Shown here: piece after piece, positions 1 through 10,061 of the stretch
Position numbering within the stretch: position 1 is the stretch's first letter
How the letters are laid out: each line of letters opens with the position of its first letter
From: Burkholderiales bacterium
GTDB lineage: Bacteria; Pseudomonadota; Gammaproteobacteria; Burkholderiales; Burkholderiaceae_E
Assembly: GCA_029977705.1 (NCBI GenBank)
Contig: JAPOKJ010000004.1
Coordinates: forward strand, 1 to 64,000
Direction of reading: 5' to 3'
DNA: 64,000 nucleotides
Notes under the pieces: generated by a model
What the model was told of the DNA's origin: nothing
The model's input: only the letters and a program-made list of their open reading frames with translations
The model's database searches: none
Made by a program: the position numbers and the translations under genes

Positions 1-348
1 GAACAGCACCTGATCCTCGGCATGGTCGGCGATATAGACCACCTGATCGGGATGCAGGCGCGGGTTCAGGGTGTGCAGCACCGAGCCCAGCCCGGAGACC
101 GCGTAGTACAGCTCCATGTGGCGGTGGCCGTTCCAGGCCAGGGTACCGACGCGGTCCGAGAACTTGATGCCCATCTTGAGCAGGGCGTTGGCCATCTGGC
201 GCGAACGACGCCCCAGATCCCGGTAGGTCATGCGATGGATGTCGCCCTCGACACGCCGGGAAACGATTTCCTGGTCGGGAAAGTTGATCTCGGCATGACG
301 CAGCAGGGCGGAAATCTGCAGCGGCATGTTCATCATCAGGCCGTTCAT
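1..348 (-). CDS. Fatty-acyl-CoA ligase, N-terminal part (cut by window edge)
   Basis: Only the first 116 codons are present. The gene runs off the left edge, so the AMP-binding signature and catalytic lysine are not visible. The visible part begins MNGLMMNMPLQISALL, then reads through a TYRDLG segment and a helix of the kind found at the start of the ANL adenylate-forming superfamily, close to medium/long-chain fatty-acid-CoA ligases. The expected product is an acyl-CoA for beta-oxidation. It lies 58 bp downstream of the DUF3237 gene on the same strand, so it may be the last gene of the box operon or the start of another unit. The family call is fairly secure; the substrate is not. Confidence 0.75.
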   Translation of the reverse strand, partial: MNGLMMNMPLQISALLRHAEINFPDQEIVSRRVEGDIHRMTYRDLGRRSRQMANALLKMGIKFSDRVGTLAWNGHRHMELYYAVSGLGSVLHTLNPRLHPDQVVYIADHAEDQVLF

Positions 349-406
349 TTGTCTACTCCAATGGGGGAAGGGTTTCGCCCAAGAATAGCATCAAGAACGG
401 CGCGTG

Positions 407-901
407 TCAGAGCACCTCGAAGACCGACAGCAGCACGCAGTCAGGCAGCCGCGTACCGACCCCGACAAACAGCTTTTGCCCCATCCACGCCAGCGCGGGG
501 CTGGAGGTTTCAAAGCGGATCGCTTCCCGGAAGTAGTACTGGGACGGATCGACCGCCTCACCCGCTGAAATTTTCGCAGTCACCTCGGGCGATGCAGAGC
601 GCACACCGGCCACTTTCATGTACAGCGTCTGGCCCTCATCGGTCTTCAACGCCAGACGTACATCCAGTTCGGCCGTGCCATCGGGCTGGATCCACTGGTG
701 ATCGGCGCCGCCCGGCTCAATGCGCCCGCTCAGGCGTTCGCCCTCGAATCGTCCGCCCAGCACCGGTACGATGCGGCGTATTCCCCAGGCCGCCTGATGC
801 GCCTGGATCGGGGTGCCCACCTCGGCCTTGAGCTCAAACAGATGCCGAAGGCCGGGGGCTGCAGGCACTGGCATCGAATCGATCGGCATGTTCCCGCTCA
901 C
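407..901 (-). CDS. DUF3237 domain protein downstream of boxA
   Basis: A small protein of 164 residues matching the DUF3237 family, a beta-barrel-like domain of unknown function often found in catabolic operons. No signal peptide is seen, so it should be cytoplasmic. I chose the GTG start at 901 because AGGGAAGG lies just upstream. An in-frame ATG at 889 is the alternative. It starts 10 bp after the boxA stop, which puts it in the boxCBA transcription unit. Its position suggests a role in benzoyl-CoA breakdown, for example on a reactive epoxide, dihydrodiol or lactone intermediate, but this is inference only. Confidence 0.75.
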   Translation of the reverse strand: MSGNMPIDSMPVPAAPGLRHLFELKAEVGTPIQAHQAAWGIRRIVPVLGGRFEGERLSGRIEPGGADHQWIQPDGTAELDVRLALKTDEGQTLYMKVAGVRSASPEVTAKISAGEAVDPSQYYFREAIRFETSSPALAWMGQKLFVGVGTRLPDCVLLSVFEVL

Positions 902-911
902 AGGACCTTCC

Positions 912-2189
912 CTAGTAAGTTTCCAGATGCAGTCGGCCGTCCCGCTTGAGGGAAGTCGCCACCTGCTCCCAGGAAAGGCCTGCATTGGCCACGATATCCT
1001 TCAGCGCCAGCACCACACCTTCTTCCATGGCCTTCAGGCCGCACACGTAGAAGTAGCTGTTCGCATCGTTCAGCAGGGCGGCCAGATCGGCAGCGCGCTC
1101 GCGCATCAGATCCTGCACATAGCGCTTGGGCTTGCCGGCCTCGCGCGAGAAGGCAAAGTTGATGTCGATGAAATCCTTGGGCAGGCTTTGCAGCGGGCCG
1201 AAGTAAGGCAACTCTTCCTTGGTACGTGCCCCGAAGAACAGCATCAGCTTGCCGCCCTCGAACTTGCCCGACTGACGCAGGCGCCGGCGCCACTCGGTCA
1301 TCGCCCGCATCGGCGCCGAACCGGTGCCGGTGCAGATCATCACGATGTTCGAGCGCGGATGGTTCGGCATCAGGAAGCTGGCGCCGAAAGGACCGATCAC
1401 CTGTACCTGGTCGCCCACCTGCAGGTCGCACATGTAGTTGGAGGCAACGCCCCGAACCGGGTTGCCCTGGTGGTCCTGGAGCACCCGCTTGATGGTGAGC
1501 GACAGGTTGTTGTAGCCAGGACGCTCGCCGTTGCGCGGGCTGGCAATCGAGTACTGGCGCGCGTGATGCGGCTTGCCCTTGCCGTCCGTGCCCGGGGGGA
1601 TGATGCCGATCGACTGGCCTTCCAGCACCGGGAAGGGCATGCTGCCGAAGTCGAGCATCACATGGTGGGTATCGTATTCCTTGCCGACCTCGGTCACCCG
1701 CACATTGCCCACCACCGTCGCAGTAATGGTCTTCTCGGCCGCCTTGGGGCCGTACAGGTTGGTATAGGCATGGGCTGCCGACCAGGGCGGCAGGGTGGCA
1801 CCGACCTGCGCGCTGTTGAAGTCCTCCTCACCGGTGAGGCTGGCGGGCGCCGCCGATTGCGCAGGCTCGGGCTCGGCTGCCCCGGCACCCCCTCCTGCAG
1901 CGGCGATCTCCTCGGCGCTCAACTCGGGGGGCAACTCGCCCCAGCCCAATTGCTCCTCGATGCTGTAGGCCCGCACCCGTGGCATGCTGCGCCAATTGTC
2001 AATCGATCCGGTGGGGCAGGGCGGCACACAGGCCATGCACAAGTTGCACTTGTCGGCATCGACCACATAGTTGTTCGAATCATGGGTGATTGCACCGACC
2101 GGGCAGGTCGCCTCGCAGGTATTGCAGCGAATGCAGATCTCGGGGTCGATCAGGTGCTGCTTGATCACTTGGGCGTCGGACGCGTCCAT
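912..2189 (-). CDS. boxA: Benzoyl-CoA oxygenase component A (ferredoxin/NADPH reductase)
   Basis: BoxA passes electrons from NADPH through FAD and two [4Fe-4S] clusters to BoxB, which epoxidises benzoyl-CoA. The 425-residue protein has two ferredoxin motifs at the N-terminus (Cys19, 22, 25, 29 and Cys48, 51, 54, 58). A low-complexity Ala/Glu linker follows (about 95-118), then a ferredoxin-NADP reductase module with RQYS at 211-214 for FAD and GTGSAP at 288-293 for the nucleotide. The ATG at 2189 is preceded by AGGAGA. Longer in-frame extensions upstream lack that site. The gene lies 88 bp after boxB and 10 bp before the DUF3237 gene. Domain order and neighbourhood are diagnostic. Confidence 0.95.
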   Translation of the reverse strand: MDASDAQVIKQHLIDPEICIRCNTCEATCPVGAITHDSNNYVVDADKCNLCMACVPPCPTGSIDNWRSMPRVRAYSIEEQLGWGELPPELSAEEIAAAGGGAGAAEPEPAQSAAPASLTGEEDFNSAQVGATLPPWSAAHAYTNLYGPKAAEKTITATVVGNVRVTEVGKEYDTHHVMLDFGSMPFPVLEGQSIGIIPPGTDGKGKPHHARQYSIASPRNGERPGYNNLSLTIKRVLQDHQGNPVRGVASNYMCDLQVGDQVQVIGPFGASFLMPNHPRSNIVMICTGTGSAPMRAMTEWRRRLRQSGKFEGGKLMLFFGARTKEELPYFGPLQSLPKDFIDINFAFSREAGKPKRYVQDLMRERAADLAALLNDANSYFYVCGLKAMEEGVVLALKDIVANAGLSWEQVATSLKRDGRLHLETY

Positions 2190-2277
2190 CTCGGGTCTCC
2201 TGGGGGCTCGGTGAAGGCTCACCTGCGAATCGAAAAGAGCCCGTCGCCGGGCTCCTCTCGGATCAGTGCAGGGCAGT

Positions 2278-3702
<1,425 letters not shown>

Positions 3703-3736
3703 GTCAGTCCTTTGGGTGTTGTCTTGCGGGAGGCGG

Positions 3737-5395
<1,659 letters not shown>

Positions 5396-5443
5396 GAATG
5401 TCCTCGATCAGGCAGAAAAGTGCATTGTTCGGAATCGATGAGA

Positions 5444-5457
5444 AGCATCATAGTGCT
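5444..5457. promoter_or_regulatory. Candidate BoxR operator, boxC promoter-proximal
   Basis: AGCATCATAGTGCT, an inverted repeat AGCA-N6-TGCT. It matches the pattern of three other sites in the window (5492-5505, 6463-6476, 6512-6525). It lies just upstream of boxC and covers the predicted transcription start. BzdR/BoxR regulators are reported to recognise TGCA-containing sites; assignment here is inference from sequence and position. Confidence 0.55.
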
Positions 5458-5458
5458 T

Positions 5459-5487
5459 GATTCAGGGGCCCGCAAGCACAGCTTCAA
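5459..5487 (-). promoter_or_regulatory. Possible boxC promoter
   Basis: Reading on the minus strand, TTGAAG (5487-5482) is separated by 17 bp from TGAATC (5464-5459). The -10 is weak. The element lies between the two operator-like palindromes, as expected of a repressed promoter for the boxCBA unit. Confidence 0.35.
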
Positions 5488-5491
5488 CATC

Positions 5492-5505
5492 TGCACTATT
5501 TTGCA
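5492..5505. promoter_or_regulatory. Candidate BoxR operator overlapping the boxR stop
   Basis: TGCACTATTTTGCA, a TGCA-N6-TGCA inverted repeat. It overlaps the last codons of boxR, just upstream of the predicted boxC -35 element. It starts 48 bp from its partner at 5444. Confidence 0.6.
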
Positions 5506-6482
5506 TTTTGCGCCGCAATCATGGACTGCACCATGCTGCGCAACAGCAGGAAACTGTCCTCCAGCGACTGGGCACTGGTGTTCAGTCGGGCATCCGCCTT
5601 GGCATAGAACGGCGTACGCCCGGCCAGGATGCCCTTGAGGTCCTCCATGGCCTCCTTGCTGGCCGCCATCGGGCGCAGGTCACCCTGCGCGATGACCCGC
5701 TTCATATGGTCCTCGGGACTGGCCTCGAGCCAGATGGTGGTGCAGTGGGCGAGCAACAGGTTGAAGGTGGCGGGATCCGCCACCACGCCACCCGGGGTGG
5801 CAATGATGGCCTCCGGATAGATCTGTATCGCCTCTTCAACAGCCCGACGCTCGTAGCGGCGATAGGCGTTCACTCCGTACAGGCTCTGGATTTCGGAAAT
5901 ATTGCAGCCGGCGAACTTCTCGATCTCGCGGCTCAGTTCCACGAAAGGAAAACCCAGGCTGTCCGCCAGCATATGCCCTAGTGTGGACTTACCTGCACCC
6001 CGAAGCCCGATCAGGGCGATGCGGGCGCTGCGGGCGTCCTGCCGCCCCCCGGAACCCAGGGCATCGACCACCGCCAGACGAACCCGGCGCAGCGTCGCCT
6101 CGTCCTTGTTTCCGAGCAGGTCGCGCAGCAGCAGCCACTCGGCGGAACTGGTGGTGACATCCCCCAGCAGTTCGGCCAGCGAGCAGTGCAGGGCCTGGGC
6201 CACCTGAAGCAGCACCAGGATCGAGGCATTGCCGACGCCGTACTCCAGGTTGGCCAGGTGCCGCTCCGACACCTCGGCCGACTGGGCCAGGGCCTTGCGG
6301 GCCATGCCGCGGCGCGAGCGGAGGGTCCGTACCCGCTCGCCCAGCGCGACCAGGAACTGGTTCTTCTCGTCGCTCCCTGCCTCTCCACCTCGGCTGCGCG
6401 TCGAAACCGTCTGCCCTGCGTCCACCTCAAGGGCGGCGGGCGCCTCAATTTCTTCGGGATTATGCAGTATAGTGCTTGACAT
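5496..6482 (-). CDS. boxR: BoxR, transcriptional regulator with shikimate-kinase-like domain
   Basis: BoxR family proteins repress box genes and respond to benzoyl-CoA. The 328-residue protein has an N-terminal tail (1-40), an XRE-type helix-turn-helix (about 45-108), a short linker, and a shikimate-kinase-like domain. That domain has the Walker A motif GLRGAGKST at 159-167, and it serves as the effector-sensing module in this family. The gene sits between the divergent bclA gene and boxC. Palindromes of the same type lie in its own promoter, in its first codons and at its 3' end, which suggests autoregulation. The start at 6482 has no strong ribosome site. A TATTAT -10 lies about 33 bp upstream of it. 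Confidence 0.94.
   Translation of the reverse strand: MSSTILHNPEEIEAPAALEVDAGQTVSTRSRGGEAGSDEKNQFLVALGERVRTLRSRRGMARKALAQSAEVSERHLANLEYGVGNASILVLLQVAQALHCSLAELLGDVTTSSAEWLLLRDLLGNKDEATLRRVRLAVVDALGSGGRQDARSARIALIGLRGAGKSTLGHMLADSLGFPFVELSREIEKFAGCNISEIQSLYGVNAYRRYERRAVEEAIQIYPEAIIATPGGVVADPATFNLLLAHCTTIWLEASPEDHMKRVIAQGDLRPMAASKEAMEDLKGILAGRTPFYAKADARLNTSAQSLEDSFLLLRSMVQSMIAAQNAK
6463..6476. promoter_or_regulatory. Candidate BoxR operator overlapping the bclA -35
   Basis: TGCAGTATAGTGCT, a TGCA-N6-TGCT near-palindrome. It overlaps the first base of the bclA -35 hexamer and lies within the first codons of boxR. Its partner starts 49 bp away at 6512, nearly the same spacing as the boxC pair. 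Confidence 0.6.
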
Positions 6483-6504
6483 TTTTAGGACATCGCTTTA
6501 AACT
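6476..6504 (+). promoter_or_regulatory. Promoter of bclA
   Basis: A perfect TTGACA -35 (6476-6481), a 17-bp spacer and TAAACT as -10 (6499-6504). Transcription would start near 6511, about 78 bp ahead of the bclA ATG. Operator-like palindromes flank the promoter at the -35 and the start site. Confidence 0.65.
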
Positions 6505-6511
6505 TCATTCA

Positions 6512-6525
6512 TGCATAATACTGCG
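6512..6525. promoter_or_regulatory. Candidate BoxR operator shared by the divergent promoters
   Basis: TGCATAATACTGCG, a TGCA-N6-TGCG near-palindrome. It covers the -10 of the boxR promoter on the minus strand and the start point of the bclA promoter on the plus strand. One bound repressor here could control both directions. Confidence 0.55.
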
Positions 6526-6543
6526 TCCTGACCGGCTGCACAA
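6515..6543 (-). promoter_or_regulatory. Promoter of boxR
   Basis: On the minus strand TTGTGC (6543-6538) is followed after 17 bp by TATTAT (6520-6515), a good sigma-70 match. The predicted start near 6508 gives a leader of about 25 bases. It overlaps the divergent bclA promoter region face to face. Confidence 0.6.
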
Positions 6544-6588
6544 GTCGAGCCCCGGACCCCATGCCCCCGCACTTTCTGGAGACCGTGC

Positions 6589-8166
6589 ATGAGCAGACCC
6601 CTGGCCCCCGCCAACGGCGGACCCTTCAATTTCGCGCACCACCTGATGACCCTGAACCAAGGGCGGGAAGGCAAGAAGGCTTTCATCGACGACCAGGGCT
6701 CGATCACCTATGGCGAACTGGCCGAACGGGTACGCCGCATGGCGGGGGCCCTGCAGGCCAGCGGCGTGCGCCGGGACGAACGGGTGTTGTTGCTGATGCT
6801 CGACTGCAACGACTGGCCGGTGACCTTCCTGGGCGCCTTGTATGCCGGCATCGTCCCGGTGGCCGTGAACACGCTGCTGACCGCGGATGACTACGCCTAC
6901 ATGCTCGAGCACAGCCGAGCCCAGGCCGTGGTGGTCTCGGGCAGCCTGTTGCCCACCGTGCAGGCGGCCATGGCGCGCAGCCAGCACGAGGTCCGGCAGA
7001 TCGTGGTCTCGCAGCCCGACTCCCCGCTCGGCGAGGGCCAGGTCGACCTGCAGGATTTCCTGCGCCAGGCAGACCCGATGGCGCAACCGGCCCATACCGG
7101 CGGCGATGACCCGGCCTTCTGGCTTTACTCCTCGGGCTCGACCGGCCGCCCCAAGGGCACGGTGCACACCCAGTCCAACCTTTACTGGACCTGCGAGCTG
7201 TACGGCAAGGGCGTGCTCGGCCTGCACGACAGCGACGTCTGCTTCTCGGCCGCCAAGCTGTACTTTGCCTATGGGCTGGGCAATGCACTGAGCTTTCCGC
7301 TGTATGCCGGCGCCACCGTGATCCTGATGGCCGAGCGTCCGACACCGGATGCCACCTTCCGGCGCTGGCGCGGCGATGTTGGCGGCGTCCGGCCCACCGT
7401 GTTCTACGGCGCCCCCACCGGCTTTGCCGGCATGCTGGCCTCGCCGAACTTGCCGCGCCGCGACCAGGTGTCCCTGCGCCTGGCGTCCTCGGCAGGCGAG
7501 GCCCTGCCTGCTGAAATCGGACAGCGCTTCGGCGAGCACTATGGCATCGAACTGATCGATGGCATCGGTTCGACCGAGATGCTGCACATCTTCCTGTCCA
7601 ACGCCCCGGGCAAGGTGCGTTACGGCAGCACCGGCTGGCCGGTGCCCGGTTACAGCGTCGAGCTGCGTGGCGACGACGGCAAGGCTGTGCCGCAAGGCGA
7701 GACCGGTGACCTCTACATCCAGGGCCCGAGCGCCGCGCTGATGTACTGGGGCAACCGCGACAAGTCGCGCGAGACCTTCCAGGGGGCATTGACCAAGAGC
7801 GGTGACAAGTACGTCTGCAACGAGGACGGCAGCTACACCTACGCCGGACGCAGCGATGACATGCTCAAGGTGAGCGGCATCTATGTCAGCCCCTTCGAGG
7901 TCGAGTCCACCCTGATGCTGCATCCCGCCGTGCTCGAAGCCGCGGTCATCGGCGTGCCCGATGCCGAAGGCCTGACCAAGACCAAGGCCTTCGTCGTCTT
8001 CAAGAGCGGGCAGCAGGCCAGCGAGGACGAGTTGAAGGCCTTCGTCAAGGAACGCCTGGCCCCCTACAAGTATCCGCGCGCCTTTGAATTCGTCCCCGAA
8101 CTGCCCAAGACCGCGACAGGAAAGATCCAGCGCTTCAAGCTGCGCGACCTGGAAAGGCAGCGCTGA
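6589..8166 (+). CDS. bclA: Benzoate-CoA ligase
   Basis: Activates benzoate with ATP and CoA to benzoyl-CoA, the entry step of the box pathway. The 525-residue protein is a full-length ANL-superfamily ligase. It has the P-loop YSSGSTGRPKGTVH at 180-193, the YGSTGWPVPG segment, and the C-terminal TGKIQR containing the catalytic Lys512. MSRPLAPANGGPFNFAHHLM resembles other benzoate-CoA ligases. A GGAG site precedes the ATG. It diverges from boxR under a promoter flanked by BoxR-type palindromes. Related ligases also take 2-fluoro- or 2-aminobenzoate, so exact specificity is inferred from context. Confidence 0.93.
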   Translation: MSRPLAPANGGPFNFAHHLMTLNQGREGKKAFIDDQGSITYGELAERVRRMAGALQASGVRRDERVLLLMLDCNDWPVTFLGALYAGIVPVAVNTLLTADDYAYMLEHSRAQAVVVSGSLLPTVQAAMARSQHEVRQIVVSQPDSPLGEGQVDLQDFLRQADPMAQPAHTGGDDPAFWLYSSGSTGRPKGTVHTQSNLYWTCELYGKGVLGLHDSDVCFSAAKLYFAYGLGNALSFPLYAGATVILMAERPTPDATFRRWRGDVGGVRPTVFYGAPTGFAGMLASPNLPRRDQVSLRLASSAGEALPAEIGQRFGEHYGIELIDGIGSTEMLHIFLSNAPGKVRYGSTGWPVPGYSVELRGDDGKAVPQGETGDLYIQGPSAALMYWGNRDKSRETFQGALTKSGDKYVCNEDGSYTYAGRSDDMLKVSGIYVSPFEVESTLMLHPAVLEAAVIGVPDAEGLTKTKAFVVFKSGQQASEDELKAFVKERLAPYKYPRAFEFVPELPKTATGKIQRFKLRDLERQR

Positions 8167-8182
8167 AGCGCGCATTCGCGCT
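8167..8182. terminator. Short hairpin between convergent genes
   Basis: AGCGCG-CATT-CGCGCT forms a perfect 6-bp stem with a 4-base loop immediately after the bclA stop. It precedes the convergent dioxygenase beta-subunit gene. No T-run follows, so termination is only a possibility. Confidence 0.3.
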
Positions 8183-8196
8183 CGCGCAGGGCCCGC

Positions 8197-8736
8197 TCAG
8201 AGGCTGTAGATATCGACCATGGTGGGGATCAAGTCGTTCTTGAGAACGATCTTCTTCATGGCGATGCGCCAACGCCCCTGATCCTGGCGCAGGTGATGCT
8301 CGTAATGCCCGAAGAACACCTGCGTCTGCTGGCTGCGCAGGTCAAGCTGGTGAACAGTGAACACACTGCGCAGGGCGCAAGACCCGGCCGTGTTGCCGGA
8401 TGGGGCCGGATCCGATCCCGGCAGGCGGTGGCTTGTGGCCTCGATCGGCATCACGTTGTGGATCGCATGCACCGTGCGAGGCAACACCCTGCTGGCCGCT
8501 GACAATCCGGAGCGGATCCGCGCAATGCGGTCCTCGAGGCCGGCACGGCCCTGGCACCAGATCAGGGACAGTTCGCGCATCGGATCCGTGGACAGTTGGT
8601 GACCCTCGATCCAGGTCGGCACCCAGAACAGCGCGTCCTCGGTATAGAGGGCCAGCCAGTCGGCCCAGCGCTGCTCATCGAGCGCCAGGGCCTCGGCGTA
8701 TAGCACTTGGGTGGCATCGGCCAGGGTCGCACTCAT
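8197..8736 (-). CDS. Aromatic-ring-hydroxylating dioxygenase, beta subunit
   Basis: A 179-residue small subunit with the NTF2-like fold typical of BenB/AntB-type dioxygenases. Visible features are an acidic N-terminal helix with DEQRWADWLALYTEDALFW, the conserved RELSL-type segment and a C-terminal KKIVLKNDL strand. It gives structural support to the alpha subunit. The ATG overlaps the alpha-subunit stop by 4 bp (ATGA), indicating translational coupling. An upstream in-frame extension was discarded because it lies inside the alpha gene. Confidence 0.88.
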   Translation of the reverse strand: MSATLADATQVLYAEALALDEQRWADWLALYTEDALFWVPTWIEGHQLSTDPMRELSLIWCQGRAGLEDRIARIRSGLSAASRVLPRTVHAIHNVMPIEATSHRLPGSDPAPSGNTAGSCALRSVFTVHQLDLRSQQTQVFFGHYEHHLRQDQGRWRIAMKKIVLKNDLIPTMVDIYSL

Positions 8737-10061
8737 CGGCCCGCCTCCATGACCTGCCGCCAATGGCGGTAAAAGCCGTGAAAGACCGTCTCGTCGGCAA
8801 AGTCGAACGAGCCCTCGGTGCTGGTCATCGGCGTGATGCCCAGCTCGCGGGCGTGGGCATCGGCACCGGCCTGCAACCGCGTCATGCCACGCGCATGGCC
8901 CTGCAGCCAGACCACGCTGCCGGCGGCCATGCCGCGCTGGCAATCCTCGAAATTGACGGTGTCATCGGGTGTGGCCAGTCCGCTCGGATTGTAGAAGTCC
9001 TCGTACTGGCGGATACGCAGCTGACGCTGTGCCGGTGACTCGCCGACACCGACCACGCAAAAGCTCTGGATCTCGGTCAGGTCCGGTGCCAGTGGCCGAA
9101 GGATGCGCAGCTGCACCGCGGCACTCGAGCCGATCTGCAGGTTCGGATAGATGTCCAGCTGACGGGTGCGCAGCATCCAGGTGCTGCGCGTCTGGCCGAT
9201 GCGCGCGACCAACTCGGGCAGTTGCGGATAAAGCGGATGGCGCTGCGGCGGAGAGGTGGTCCACACCATCGCATGCCCTCTCGGGAAGGTGAAGGCGCCC
9301 ATCCAGTCCTCGAGCTGGACCTTGCCGTCCTCGCCCTCCCAGACGGCCGCCACAGCAGCCGCTCCCCCGCGCTGCGCACGACGGGCCATCAGGCCGATGT
9401 AGGAAGCATGGGTCGAGGCAAAGTGGTAGGCATCGACCGTGTTCTCGATCTGCAGCTTCCAGTTGGCGCGAAAACGATAGCGCACCTCGCCGGGGACGAA
9501 CTCGATGCCCTGCGGTGACTGGTCGATGACCAGATCGAGCATGCGCGCCGCATCGCCCAGGTGCGTGGCCAGCGGGCAGCCCGGATCGTGAATGGCGCCG
9601 AACAGGAAGCCCCGGTAATCCTCGAAGGCGGCCAGCGGCAGCAGGCCATGCGCATCATTGTCGAAGCAGGGCGCATAGGCGCCCTCCCCCTTGGCCTTGA
9701 TCGCGATGCTGCGGCCGCCGCTGTCATAGGACCAGCCGTGATACTGGCAGACATGGATGCGGGCGTTGCCGCGCGGTTGGTGGCAGACGAGCGCGCCCTT
9801 GTGACGACAGGAGTTGAGGAAGGCCCCCAACTGTCCCGAGCCATCGCGCATCAGCACGACGGCATGACGGCCCACCTGACGGGTCAGGTAGTCGTGGGGT
9901 CTGGGCAACTGGCTCGCATGACCCAGGAATACCCAGCCGCGCTCGAAGAAGACCTCCTGCTCGCGATCGAAGATGTCCTGACGAAGAAAGACATCACGGT
10001 GGACGCGGAACTGGGCGTCCTGCGGACGGTCATCGATCAGCGCAGCCAGGTCCAGGCTCAT
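8733..10061 (-). CDS. Aromatic-ring-hydroxylating dioxygenase, alpha subunit (benzoate/anthranilate type)
   Basis: The catalytic subunit adds both atoms of O2 to an aromatic ring. The 442-residue protein has a Rieske [2Fe-2S] motif at Cys85-x-His87 and Cys105-x2-His108. Its mononuclear-iron motif is Asp210-x2-His213-x4-His218. Overall it resembles the BenA/AntA group, suggesting an aromatic carboxylate as substrate. No reductase gene lies next to it, so electrons must come from elsewhere. It overlaps the M20 amidohydrolase stop by 4 bp and the beta subunit by 4 bp. Substrate specificity cannot be read from sequence alone. Confidence 0.88.
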   Translation of the reverse strand: MSLDLAALIDDRPQDAQFRVHRDVFLRQDIFDREQEVFFERGWVFLGHASQLPRPHDYLTRQVGRHAVVLMRDGSGQLGAFLNSCRHKGALVCHQPRGNARIHVCQYHGWSYDSGGRSIAIKAKGEGAYAPCFDNDAHGLLPLAAFEDYRGFLFGAIHDPGCPLATHLGDAARMLDLVIDQSPQGIEFVPGEVRYRFRANWKLQIENTVDAYHFASTHASYIGLMARRAQRGGAAAVAAVWEGEDGKVQLEDWMGAFTFPRGHAMVWTTSPPQRHPLYPQLPELVARIGQTRSTWMLRTRQLDIYPNLQIGSSAAVQLRILRPLAPDLTEIQSFCVVGVGESPAQRQLRIRQYEDFYNPSGLATPDDTVNFEDCQRGMAAGSVVWLQGHARGMTRLQAGADAHARELGITPMTSTEGSFDFADETVFHGFYRHWRQVMEAGR

